Assembly (NCBI GenBank): GCA_028823235.1 | Contig: JAPKBW010000006.1 | Coordinates: 62,001 to 126,000 of the forward strand | DNA from: Longimicrobiales bacterium | GTDB lineage: Bacteria; Gemmatimonadota; Gemmatimonadetes; Longimicrobiales; Gaopeijiaceae | DNA length: 64,000 nt | Reading direction: 5' to 3' | Shown: one piece after another, positions 1 to 8,122 of the stretch | How the letters are laid out: each line of letters opens with the position of its first letter | Position numbering within the stretch: position 1 is the stretch's first letter | Made by a program: the position numbers and the translations under genes | Notes under the pieces: generated by a model | Seen by the model: only the letters and a program-made list of their open reading frames with translations | Told to the model about the DNA's origin: nothing | The model's database searches: none

Positions 1-927
1 GAAGAGATCGAGCTGATTTCCGTTGCGGGAACACCCGCCGATCTCGACGCCGTCGCTCGAGGTGAGGCGAGTCCGGTCTGTTTCGGGAGCGCGCTCACAA
101 ATTTCGGGGTCGATGTTTTCTTGGAGCGATTCCTCCAGCTGGCACCGCCACCTGCGGCCCGCGAGGGATCCGAGGGCACGATCGACCCCGTCTCTCATCC
201 GTTCTCCGGGTTCGTCTTCAAGGTCCAGGCGAACATGGACCCACGACACCGCGACCGCGTCGCATTCCTCCGTGTGTGCTCCGGCCAGTTTGCCGAGGGC
301 ACCGAGGCCGTCGTCTCTCGAAGTGGGAAAACGATCCGCCTGGCCCAGCCTCAGGAGTTCATGGCTCGAGAGAGAACGCATAGCGACGCCTTCGCGGTGG
401 CAGGGGATGTCGTGGGGCTCCTCGACCGTGGATCACTCCGGGTGGGCGATACCGTCGCCGTAGGGGGCCAGATCGAGTACGCAGGTGTCCCCCGCTTCAG
501 CCCCGAGCACTTCGCCCAGATCCACATCGAGGACGCACTCAAGCGGAAGCACCTCGACCGTGGGCTTCGCCACCTCGCGGAAGAGGGCACGATTCTTCTT
601 CTGTTCGCGCCCTCGCTGACTGGACCGGTGCCGATCGTGGGCGCAGTCGGCGTGCTGCAGTTCGACGTCCTCCTGGACCGGCTGCAACGAGAATACAGCG
701 TCACGGCACGCCTCGAACGGCTCCCCTTCCATTGCGCTCGATGGGTGACCGGACCGGATGCCTCCATCGACAAGGTGGCAAATGCCTATGGTCGGCGTCG
801 GGTCGAGGACGCTGACGGGGCTGAACTGATTCTTTTCGACAACGAGTGGACGCTCCAGCGCAGTGTCGAACAGGAGAAGGAACTGACGTTTTACGACGTC
901 CAGCCGCGGAGGCCGGCGGGCGCCTAG
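1..927 (+). CDS. prfC: Peptide chain release factor 3, 3' part (partial)
   Basis: RF3 is the GTPase that removes RF1/RF2 from the ribosome after peptide release. The reading frame is open from base 1, so the GTPase G domain lies upstream of the window; 308 residues are visible. They begin in the end of the G domain (the stretch reading PVCFGSALTNFGV is typical of RF3/EF-G) and continue into domain II, with the RF3-specific FVFKVQANMDPRHRDR and RVCSG motifs, and domain III ending in EKELTFYDVQPRR. It converges on the next gene with two bases between the stop codons and no visible terminator. The family assignment is firm. Confidence 0.95.
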   Translation, partial: EEIELISVAGTPADLDAVARGEASPVCFGSALTNFGVDVFLERFLQLAPPPAAREGSEGTIDPVSHPFSGFVFKVQANMDPRHRDRVAFLRVCSGQFAEGTEAVVSRSGKTIRLAQPQEFMARERTHSDAFAVAGDVVGLLDRGSLRVGDTVAVGGQIEYAGVPRFSPEHFAQIHIEDALKRKHLDRGLRHLAEEGTILLLFAPSLTGPVPIVGAVGVLQFDVLLDRLQREYSVTARLERLPFHCARWVTGPDASIDKVANAYGRRRVEDADGAELILFDNEWTLQRSVEQEKELTFYDVQPRRPAGA

Positions 928-929
928 TA

Positions 930-2249
930 TTAGCCCCGCTGCCGCCGACGCTTCAGGAATCCGATAGCCGCCGGGACGGCGACGAGCCATAGTAGCCAGG
1001 ACAGGCGCTCTCCCCAGCTGAGCATCCTGAAATACTCCCACGTCAGCCACGGCAGCGTGGCCACCATTCGTATCGGCGATCCGTTGTGGTAAGGCATGCG
1101 CCGCTCAACGACGAGAACCGCGCTCCGCCGATTGGCGTGGAGCACTTCATCGATGACCTCGCCCAGTTCCACGGGTGCCATATCCGGCCACCCTGGAATG
1201 CTCATCACACTCCAGGACGCCACGGTACGCCCCCACCCGTGAAGGTTGGCCCCGCCTATCAGTGCCAGATCGAATGAATCGGCAGCCGCAATGATCTCGG
1301 CCCGCTCGGCTCGGACCTGCTCCAATCCTCGGGGCGAGCCGTCGTTGATCTCGATGCCGATCATCCCAGAGGGAGTCTCCTCCGTTAACGGGATCAGATA
1401 CTTCAATGGCCCCGGCATCGTGTAGAAGAGTGTTGGCGGTCGCTCACCTCGCGCGTGGGCAACCTCGAGTGAGTCGGCCTCCATGTATACACTGTCCGCA
1501 TCGAGTGCGAAGAGATAACGATCCCGGGCGCCGAGGGCATTCGTTGGCCTCAGGTGAATCCTGATTTCCGCGCCCTCGAGAATGACGGTCCGCTCACCCG
1601 CTGTCGCCGGATTGTTCGCCGCCGACTCGTCGAACCCCTTCCACGTGTAATGATCCGTCACGTAGGCCGCGTCAAAGCCACCGGCCTCATGCCACCCCCG
1701 ATTACCATCGGCAGCGAAGAGGCTCCAGCCGTCGTGAGAGTGGAGAGTGTGGGAATGGAAATCGATGGATAGCAGGTCTGCGTCGGCCAAACGCATTCCG
1801 GTCATCGGGCGAGGCAGGACCATGGCCGCCAGGTAGAATCCGAAGAGCAGAACGAGGGCTATTCCGGCGCGCGTGACCTCTTTTCCAATCCGGATAGGAA
1901 GCGCTGGCGGACGTGAGAGGGGCTGTATCCGGGCACGGCTGAGGACTCGCCAGCGCAGCGAGACATACAGAAGGACAAGGGTTAGCAGCACGGCGTAGTG
2001 CTGGGTCAGCGTCAGCAGAGAGAGCGTGTCCCAGGCCCCGAAGAGCGGGGCGCCGAGGAGGTACGCAATGGGTCGCGTCTGGTGCGCGAAAGACACCGCG
2101 GACCCGGTGACTGCGTCCTGCAGCGGGGACACGGACAGGGCGGCCGACACGACGAGCACAACAGCCAAGGCCAGACCGCCCCAGCCAGGGTGGGCTCGCA
2201 CCCAACCTGATTCAACACCTCGTGAAATCTGCGACCTGTGACGCGTCAC
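930..2249 (-). CDS. Membrane protein with PHP-type metal phosphoesterase domain
   Basis: 439 residues. The GTG start follows a strong GGAGGAAGG ribosome site. The N-terminal 140 residues hold about three to four hydrophobic segments, then a PHP-like domain starts near residue 160 with the metal motif DFHSHTLHSHDGW, followed by AYVTDHYTW, a glutamate in LEGAEIRIH and IGGANLHGWGR, and the protein ends with one more membrane helix (WLLWLVAVPAAIGFL) and a basic tail. PHP domains are di- or trinuclear metal hydrolases acting on phosphoesters; the substrate here is unknown. The layout suggests the catalytic domain sits between membrane anchors. It stands alone, convergent with prfC. Confidence 0.8.
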   Translation of the reverse strand: MTRHRSQISRGVESGWVRAHPGWGGLALAVVLVVSAALSVSPLQDAVTGSAVSFAHQTRPIAYLLGAPLFGAWDTLSLLTLTQHYAVLLTLVLLYVSLRWRVLSRARIQPLSRPPALPIRIGKEVTRAGIALVLLFGFYLAAMVLPRPMTGMRLADADLLSIDFHSHTLHSHDGWSLFAADGNRGWHEAGGFDAAYVTDHYTWKGFDESAANNPATAGERTVILEGAEIRIHLRPTNALGARDRYLFALDADSVYMEADSLEVAHARGERPPTLFYTMPGPLKYLIPLTEETPSGMIGIEINDGSPRGLEQVRAERAEIIAAADSFDLALIGGANLHGWGRTVASWSVMSIPGWPDMAPVELGEVIDEVLHANRRSAVLVVERRMPYHNGSPIRMVATLPWLTWEYFRMLSWGERLSWLLWLVAVPAAIGFLKRRRQRG

Positions 2250-2259
2250 GTACCTTCCT

Positions 2260-2591
2260 CCAACGCCTGTTGTGGCATACCGTTTCGTCGCTTGTTCATC
2301 GACCCTTTTGAAGCAGCTGATTCCGACTCCGTCCGGGCCACGCGGCCTCGCTGAGCTAGCGGTCCTCGCGCTACCCGGCGCGGATACACTCGCGGTATCC
2401 GGGCAGGAGCCCCTCGGGCTTCAAGGCGCCAAGCTCGTGGGTGCCCGGTCCGGCCGGCACAAGCCGCCCAGCACAGAGAAGCTCGATGAGGCAGTCGAGG
2501 GCTGCGTGCGGACCGCCCGAGGACAACCCGCTAAACGCCTGACCTGTTAATTCAGCAAGGCGGGGCGCATGGTGCACCCGTCTGTCGTGAG
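2260..2591. other. Gap without a recognisable gene
   Basis: About 330 bases between the PHP gene start and the caspase relic. Short frames exist on both strands but none has a recognisable motif or good ribosome site. A small inverted repeat, GGATAC at 2382-2387 with GTATCC at 2395-2400, is visible without a following T run. The gap probably holds the PHP promoter and decayed sequence. Confidence 0.4.
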
Positions 2592-2826
2592 TCAGGGCCT
2601 TCCGCCAGACACAACGGCCAGTGGAATATCTCCAAAACCCCTGCGCTGTGGATTCTGACGGCCACGGGTCTCAGCTCGCACATTCTCGCTCGCGTGCTCA
2701 AAGAGTTCGGGAAAGGTCACAATGCCGTTCCTATTGAGGTCGGCTTCGCCCCGAAGCCCCTCGAGAAGTAAGTGCGTGAAGACTCCGTGCCCGTCCCACC
2801 TCTCACCTTCATGTGGGGGGCATTCT
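2592..2826 (-). pseudogene. Relic of a caspase-family (C14) protein, C-terminal end
   Basis: About 75 residues read in one frame as the end of a metacaspase-like p20/p10 domain: GHGVFTHLLLEGLRGEADLN, then VTFPELFEHASENVR and RQNPQRRGFGDIPLAVV. This is the segment where bacterial caspase-like proteins have HGVFT-LLEGL and the QNP motif. The catalytic His-Gly and Cys parts are absent; immediately upstream lies the end of the CsgG-like gene in another frame. Proteins with an intact caspase domain are usually over 250 residues, so this is a 3' remnant left by a deletion. It may still be read as an extension of a neighbouring transcript. Confidence 0.6.
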
Positions 2827-3507
2827 CTAGGTGCCTTCACGCAAGCGCTCCAGCGCAAGCTGTGCATCACGATGAGTCGAGTGGATTTCCAGTGTGGCCT
2901 CATAGTGCTCGATGGCCTGCCCGAAGTCCTGTTCGTCTTCGTAAGTAACGGCTCGGCTGAATTCGATGGTCGCCCGAATTGGAATCTCTTCCACTTCGGG
3001 TCGTTGCGACGGAGCCGTGAGGTTCAGCGCCTTTCCGAAGTCGTCCGCGAGATCGACGACGACCGAGAAGAGCTCATTAGTGGTGGCGGACTTCTTCATG
3101 GCCGTAAGGACCTCAGAGGTTTCCACATCCACCGCACGAATGTCCATACGGAGGTTGTCGACGATGCTAGTGACGGCACCGAGCAGTACATACTGCATGC
3201 CCAGCAGCTTCCCGATCTCGACCGCTTCTTCGACTCGGCCCGAGTAACTCAGGTCCATCTCGCGAATCAGATCATTAATTCGCTGACGCTCGACAATACG
3301 AATCCCCTCACGCGAGCTGAACTCCGTAGCGAGCATTGCAGTCACGGCCTTGCCCAGCTGCACCGATGCGCCGCCCTCACCCATCATGAAGCTCTCAAGG
3401 TCCATGACACCCACGGTCGGGATATCCTGGGCTGCGACGGGTGCAATGGCCACGATGAGTAGCGAGGCCGCGAACGCCGCCGGCAGCACTATGGGGGGAA
3501 TACGCAT
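2827..3507 (-). CDS. CsgG-like secreted protein with TPR-like C-terminus
   Basis: 226 residues from the ATG at 3507, which has GGAG six bases upstream; an in-frame TTG at 3519 is possible but overlaps that ribosome site. A signal peptide (cut near VAAQ) precedes a CsgG/FlgO-like domain: VGVMDLESF, a middle helix region with EGIRIVERQRINDLIREMDL, and GKLLGMQYVLLGAVTSI, which matches the curli-assembly CsgG fold used by many stand-alone periplasmic proteins. The last 50 residues (FGQAIEHYEATLEIHSTHRD) resemble one TPR unit. No lipobox cysteine is seen. In related genomes such proteins are often linked to caspase-domain genes, which agrees with the relic directly downstream. Confidence 0.75.
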   Translation of the reverse strand: MRIPPIVLPAAFAASLLIVAIAPVAAQDIPTVGVMDLESFMMGEGGASVQLGKAVTAMLATEFSSREGIRIVERQRINDLIREMDLSYSGRVEEAVEIGKLLGMQYVLLGAVTSIVDNLRMDIRAVDVETSEVLTAMKKSATTNELFSVVVDLADDFGKALNLTAPSQRPEVEEIPIRATIEFSRAVTYEDEQDFGQAIEHYEATLEIHSTHRDAQLALERLREGT

Positions 3508-3575
3508 CCGGTTCTCCAAAGCAGGGACGAAGCCCTGTGAACATCACTCGGAATGGCAAGAAAGGCGGGCAATAT

Positions 3576-3692
3576 GGACATTTGTCCTTTGTCCACCGTT
3601 TCAGGTCCTCCTACACCTTAGGGTAGTACCAAAGGGGGCGCGACAAGATTCACCATGGTTCACTGCCTCCCGTTTTATCTTGACAAATGTCC
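3576..3692. promoter_or_regulatory. Two copies of operator-like palindrome GGACAWWTGTCC
   Basis: GGACATTTGTCC at 3576-3587 and TGACAAATGTCC at 3681-3692 are near-perfect palindromes of the same consensus, 105 bases (about ten helical turns) apart. The second overlaps the -35 box of the promoter at 3680. Such placement is what a repressor site would show. The regulator is unknown; nothing in the window is an obvious candidate. Confidence 0.4.
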
Positions 3693-3707
3693 GCCGCCCC
3701 CTATTAG
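3680..3707 (+). promoter_or_regulatory. Sigma-70-like promoter TTGACA-16-TATTAG
   Basis: TTGACA at 3680-3685 and TATTAG at 3702-3707 with a 16-base spacer. The start would be near 3714. The only downstream gene in this direction is pfk at 4124, so transcription would have a leader of about 400 bases, interrupted by the hairpin at 3730. Confidence 0.4.
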
Positions 3708-3729
3708 CTTGGCCATGATTCACCCCCCC

Positions 3730-3754
3730 AGAGAGCTTTTTCGCTCTCTATTTT
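3730..3754 (+). terminator. Short hairpin with T-rich tail (possible attenuator)
   Basis: AGAGAGC (3730-3736) pairs with GCTCTCT (3743-3749) around a TTTTTC loop and is followed by ATTTTC. It lies only about 20 bases after the predicted start of the promoter at 3680, so it could abort transcription or cap a very short RNA. The stem is only seven pairs. Confidence 0.3.
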
Positions 3755-4123
3755 CTGTTCACTGTCGGACTGGGCTTCACCGCACGGGCGGGATTCCGAA
3801 GGTCGCATAGGTCGACATTTCCCAGCTGGAGCGATAGATCGCGGCAGCGCACGAGGCCGGAAATAAGACAGCGCGCAGCTATCCCCTTCGGATCCCTGGA
3901 GGGAACGAGCACTTCCCGAAGGCGCGCGCCTACTTTGGTTCGAGTAGACACTCCCGTCGGCGCGGACGGCAGTGTCCTCAGCATGGACTTCAGGGGCACC
4001 ATGCGTTGGGGGGGGGCAGGAAAGAGTTCCCCTCATGCCCTGATCGCTTCAGGCGCTTAGAATGGGCGTCCAGCCCTTGGGTCGGCTGCCCTTTTTTGTC
4101 CCATTGCCCAGCCGAAGCACGCT

Positions 4124-5209
4124 ATGTCCGAGATTCGCCGTATCGCCGTCAACACAGGTGGCGGAGACGCCCCCGGTCTGAACGCCGTCATTCGTGCGAT
4201 CGTCCTGACGGCCGAGCAGTACGGGTGGGAAGTGCACGGAGTTCGCAATAGCTACGACGGCCTGTTCGAAGAGGACGGGGTCGTGCGACTCGACCGACGT
4301 GCCGTAGCCGGAATCACGCACCTGGGTGGCACCATCCTGGGCACGACAAACAAAGGAAATCCATCCCGATGGCCGGTGAGGGCAGACGACGGATCTGTCA
4401 CGTATGAGGATCGGACCCAGCAGGTCGTAGACGAGTTTGCCCGACGAGAGATCGACGCGGTGATCGCCATCGGGGGAGACGGGTCACTCGGTATCGCTCA
4501 GCAGCTCGCGGAGAAGGGTTTGAAGATCGTTGGCGTGCCGAAAACCATCGACAATGACTTGGCCGCCACGAACCTCACGTTTGGCTTCACGACCGCGGTC
4601 GAGACTGCAACGGATGCCATCGGGAAGCTACACTCCACCGCGGAAGCCCATGAGCGGGTCATGGTGGTTGAGCTGATGGGGCGTACTACCGGTTGGATCT
4701 CACTCTATGCAGGCGTCGCGGGCACCGCCGACGTGATTCTGATTCCGGAGATTCCATATGACATGGAGTCCGTCTGTCGGAAAATCGAAGCGCGGTACAC
4801 CAACGGACCCAAATTCGCCATTGTGGTGGTCGCCGAGGGCGCCTACGCCAAAGGGAGCGAGCCCCTCTTCAAGCAGACCGCCGGGGGCCAGAAACGACTC
4901 GGGGGCATGGCAAGGCTCGTATCAGACGAGATCCACGAGCGCACCGGTCGCGAGACCCGTGAGCTAGTTCTTGGGCACCTGCAGAGGGGTGGTGGGCCCA
5001 ACGCATACGACCGGCTGCTCGCGCTTCGTTTCGGAGCGGCAGCAGCTCGGCTTGTCGCAGCAGGGCAGTTTGGAACGATGGTCGCCCTGGACCTGTCCCA
5101 AGTCCTCGCGGTCCCCCTCGAAGACGCGGTGGCGAAGATCAAGGTGGTTCCCCTCGACTCCGACGTCGTGGAGACCGCGCAATCGCTTGGGATCTGCCTC
5201 GGCGATTAG
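4124..5209 (+). CDS. pfkA: 6-phosphofructokinase
   Basis: 361 residues, the usual length. It phosphorylates fructose 6-phosphate in glycolysis. Motifs: GGDAPG at 13-18, GGDGS at 107-111, PKTIDND at 129-135 with the general base Asp, MGR at 185-187, and GHLQRGGGP near 295. Glycine at the fourth position of GGDGS is the ATP-type residue (PPi enzymes have GGDDS), whereas the lysine of PKTIDND is typical of PPi enzymes and of the ATP-using actinobacterial-type group. The combination predicts an ATP-dependent enzyme of the group III clade. The start is ATG at 4124 with a weak ribosome site. It is followed after 66 bases by a peptidase with its own ribosome site. Confidence 0.92.
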   Translation: MSEIRRIAVNTGGGDAPGLNAVIRAIVLTAEQYGWEVHGVRNSYDGLFEEDGVVRLDRRAVAGITHLGGTILGTTNKGNPSRWPVRADDGSVTYEDRTQQVVDEFARREIDAVIAIGGDGSLGIAQQLAEKGLKIVGVPKTIDNDLAATNLTFGFTTAVETATDAIGKLHSTAEAHERVMVVELMGRTTGWISLYAGVAGTADVILIPEIPYDMESVCRKIEARYTNGPKFAIVVVAEGAYAKGSEPLFKQTAGGQKRLGGMARLVSDEIHERTGRETRELVLGHLQRGGGPNAYDRLLALRFGAAAARLVAAGQFGTMVALDLSQVLAVPLEDAVAKIKVVPLDSDVVETAQSLGICLGD

Positions 5210-5275
5210 CACAATCCACACTGGCTGCGGGCACAAAAACTAGATGAGTTCAGGTACACGCAAGGAGAGGTAAGC

Positions 5276-7726
5276 ATGATGAGCTTGTTCAAAAGGATCA
5301 TCGGGACGTCGGTCGCGACATTGTGCTTCGGCGCGGCACTGGTCGCGGCCCCTTCAGCCGTGGGTGCTCAGTCCGTCGCGGACTATGTACCCCTGTCCGT
5401 TACGGCCCAGTCATTCCCTCTTTCGATCCGCAGCATCATGCGGGCGGAGTCGAACGTAGGGCAGGCACCGTCTCAGGTCCGATGGACCGACGACTCACGC
5501 TGGGTCTACTTCCAGTGGCAGCCGGGTGGCCTTGAATGGAACGAGGGTCGATCACTCTACCGCGTAGGCGCGGAGGGAGGCGCGCCTGAGAGAGTCGACG
5601 ACGCAGAAGCGCGCTCCCTCGCTCCTCTCCTGGCCGGCGGAGACCTGTCACCCGACCGCTCGAGGCGTGTCGCTTCCGTGTCCGGAGATCTTTACCTGAT
5701 CGACCGCAGTTCACTCGATGTGCGAAGGCTCACTCACACGGAAGACGGAGAGGGCCAGCCGCTCTTCACAGCGGACGGAGAAGGTGTGCTCTTCCGTCGA
5801 GCAAACAACGTGTACCGGATGACGCTGGACAGTGGCGAGCTGACGCAGATCACATGGATCGCATCAGGCCCTGCCCCGGACGAAGACGAAGAGGCCGAAG
5901 GGCAGAGGGGATTCCTCGCAGCGCAGCAGACCCAGTTGTTTGAGCACATTCGACGTGGGAATGCCGCAGAGCAACGCACGGACTCGATCAGTGAGTTGGT
6001 TGCCTCCACAGAGCCCGAGACCGCATACCTGAAACGCAACGAGCGGGTCCAAGGGCTCACACCTACCCGCTCTGGTGACTATGTGCTCGTTCTAGCCGCG
6101 ACAGAGGCACAGGACGCAGTCCAGACAATCGTACCGGACTGGGTCACGGAGGACGGCTACACTCGCGATCTGAACGTTCGGACGAAGGTGGGCGACAACC
6201 AAGGTGCCTCACGGGCTGGCGTCCTCAACGCCGCCACCGGCGTGATCTCCTGGGTCAACGTGTCTCCCGAGGGCTACGAGGCCGAGCATGACGTGCGTGT
6301 GTTCAACGCGGGCTGGAACGACGCAGGCACGAAAGGCTTCGTGTTCGCGGTTTCCTTCGACGACCAGGATCGTTGGCTGTGGGCCGTCGACGCGGCTTCC
6401 GGAGAGCGGACGCTCGTGGATCATCTGCACGATGACGCCTGGGTAGCGGGGCCATGCTTCTCGCAGTGCGTGGGCTTCGTGCCTGGTACGGACCGCATCT
6501 ATTTCGTCAGCGAGGAGACGGGCTACGCACAGATGTACGCGGTGAACTCCGATGGATCGGACAAGCGAGCTCTGACCACGGGTCAGTGGGAAGTGCTCAG
6601 CATCACCATGCCGGAAGATCGGAGCACTTTCATCCTGCGTACCAACGAAGGATCTCCGTTCAACGAGCACATGTGGACCATGGAGTTCGACGGGTCCGAT
6701 CGTGAACAGCGCACGGAGGGCGACGGGCGCTTCAACGCGACGCTCTCACCCAACGGGCGCAGAGTCGCGCTGGTGCACGATGTCGCGAACCATCCGCCAG
6801 AGCTTTACCTCGCGGACGCCGGAGACCTATCCGATATGGGCGCCGTGACAATGACGCCCACCGACGAATGGATGTCCTTCCCTTGGATTCAGCCGGATAT
6901 CATTCAGTTCGAGGCCGAGGACGGCACGATGGTGCCCGCGAGGATCTACCGACCCGAAGACATGGGGGCAGAGTCACACGGTGGCGCAGTCATCTTCGTA
7001 CACGGTGCGGGTTACCTGCACAATGTCCACAACTATTGGTCGTCCTATTACCGCGAGTACCAGTTCAACCAGTTCCTCGCGGCGAGCGGCTACACTGTCC
7101 TCGACATCGACTACCGTGGCTCCGCAGGTTACGGTGCTGAGTGGAGAACCGGGATCTACCGGTGGATGGGCGGGAAGGACATGTCGGACCAGGTAGATGG
7201 CGCGCGCTACCTCGCGGCCAACGAAGGTGTCGACCCGGCACGCGTGGGCCTGTACGGAGGGTCGTACGGCGGCTTTATCACACTGATGGGGCTATTCACG
7301 TCTGGTGACACGTTCAAGTCCGGTGCAGCGCTTCGCTCCGTCACGGACTGGGCACACTACAACCACGGCTATACAAGCCGGATTCTGAACCTGCCCACAG
7401 ACGACGTCGAGGCGTACGAGCAGTCGTCGCCGATCTATTTCGCCGAGAACTTCCAGGCGGACCAGCACCTCGTCATGCTCCACGGCATGGTCGACACGAA
7501 CGTGCACTTCTCGGACGTGGTTCGTCTCTCCCAACGGCTCATCGAGCTAGGGAAAGAGAACTGGGAGATGGCGGTATATCCGGTCGAGAATCATGGCTTT
7601 GTAGAGCCTACATCCTGGACCGATGAGTATCGCCGGATCTACGAGCTGTTCGAGCGAACCCTTAGGGGCCCCGACTGCACGAGCGCCGGTGGCTTCTGCA
7701 CGGTTCGCGGCGGGGTAGGTCGCTAA
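5276..7726 (+). CDS. Secreted S9 family peptidase (prolyl oligopeptidase / DPP-IV type)
   Basis: 816 residues with a signal peptide ending near VGAQ; AAGGAGAGG lies just before the ATG. The N-terminal 550 residues form a beta-propeller with WD40-like repeats (DSRWVYFQW, GDLSPDRSRRVA, TDRIYFVSEE). The C-terminal alpha/beta-hydrolase domain carries the triad Ser663 in GGSYGG, Asp740 in GMVDTNVH and His773 in ENHGF, with YRGSAGYG before the nucleophile. Enzymes of this class release dipeptides or cut after proline in the periplasm or outside. The tail CTSAGGFC has two cysteines that could form a disulfide. The gene is separate from pfk and probably has its own promoter. Confidence 0.92.
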   Translation: MMSLFKRIIGTSVATLCFGAALVAAPSAVGAQSVADYVPLSVTAQSFPLSIRSIMRAESNVGQAPSQVRWTDDSRWVYFQWQPGGLEWNEGRSLYRVGAEGGAPERVDDAEARSLAPLLAGGDLSPDRSRRVASVSGDLYLIDRSSLDVRRLTHTEDGEGQPLFTADGEGVLFRRANNVYRMTLDSGELTQITWIASGPAPDEDEEAEGQRGFLAAQQTQLFEHIRRGNAAEQRTDSISELVASTEPETAYLKRNERVQGLTPTRSGDYVLVLAATEAQDAVQTIVPDWVTEDGYTRDLNVRTKVGDNQGASRAGVLNAATGVISWVNVSPEGYEAEHDVRVFNAGWNDAGTKGFVFAVSFDDQDRWLWAVDAASGERTLVDHLHDDAWVAGPCFSQCVGFVPGTDRIYFVSEETGYAQMYAVNSDGSDKRALTTGQWEVLSITMPEDRSTFILRTNEGSPFNEHMWTMEFDGSDREQRTEGDGRFNATLSPNGRRVALVHDVANHPPELYLADAGDLSDMGAVTMTPTDEWMSFPWIQPDIIQFEAEDGTMVPARIYRPEDMGAESHGGAVIFVHGAGYLHNVHNYWSSYYREYQFNQFLAASGYTVLDIDYRGSAGYGAEWRTGIYRWMGGKDMSDQVDGARYLAANEGVDPARVGLYGGSYGGFITLMGLFTSGDTFKSGAALRSVTDWAHYNHGYTSRILNLPTDDVEAYEQSSPIYFAENFQADQHLVMLHGMVDTNVHFSDVVRLSQRLIELGKENWEMAVYPVENHGFVEPTSWTDEYRRIYELFERTLRGPDCTSAGGFCTVRGGVGR

Positions 7727-7982
7727 CCCATGACGCACATTAGGAAACAGGTTGGCTGGCTCGCTGCGGAACTGGTCAACTCCGTGGCCGAGCGCCGAAG
7801 AGTATTCGGGGAGCAACTACAGGCCGCAATCGCGCCGCTCGACGAAGAGTGGGCGACCGGATGATTCGCCCTGGATCGATCGCCAACACCTTCACCGTTT
7901 CTTCCACAACGCTTGCGCCCCCACTTCGACTCGGGGATTCTTGCCATGCTCCCCCCCCTCAATCCGGTCCGCGCCCTCACGC

Positions 7983-8111
7983 ATGAACGAAACCGAAGCC
8001 ACTCCTGAGGCCACCCCGTCGCGCTTCCAGCGCACGCTCATTCAGGTGCTGGTCGTTCAGGTCGTCGCCCTCACGCTCCTTGGCCTGCTTCAGGTCTTCT
8101 ATACGCGCTGA
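7983..8111 (+). CDS. Small single-helix membrane protein, partner of the symporter
   Basis: 42 residues: a short acidic N-terminus (NETEATPEATPSRFQR) and one hydrophobic helix (TLIQVLVVQVVALTLLGLLQ) ending FYTR. It stops 11 bases before the SSS symporter. Small helical proteins often precede SSS transporters (as DUF485 or DUF4212 proteins precede ActP-type permeases), so a stabilising partner is the likely role. The reading frame is open further upstream to 7752 but that part looks non-coding. The ribosome site is weak. Confidence 0.6.
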   Translation: MNETEATPEATPSRFQRTLIQVLVVQVVALTLLGLLQVFYTR

Positions 8112-8122
8112 GGTCGATCACA

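Larger units (their letters stand above)
3508..4123. other. Long intergenic region upstream of csgG-like and pfk genes
   Basis: About 600 bases between two divergent genes. It holds a palindromic motif twice, a good sigma-70-like promoter and a hairpin, listed separately. The minus frame 3748-4002 (84 residues) has no recognised motif or ribosome site and is not called. A TAGAAT box near 4058 could be a -10 element for pfk. Confidence 0.4.

Noticed and set aside
2272-2591. Short frames on both strands before the caspase relic
   Set aside because: No motif, no ribosome site, no neighbour context.
3748-4002. 84-residue minus-strand frame in the long intergenic region
   Set aside because: No recognisable motif, no good ribosome site and no operon context.
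7730-7864. 44-residue frame right after the S9 peptidase
   Set aside because: Protein-like composition but no homology, weak ribosome site; too little support.
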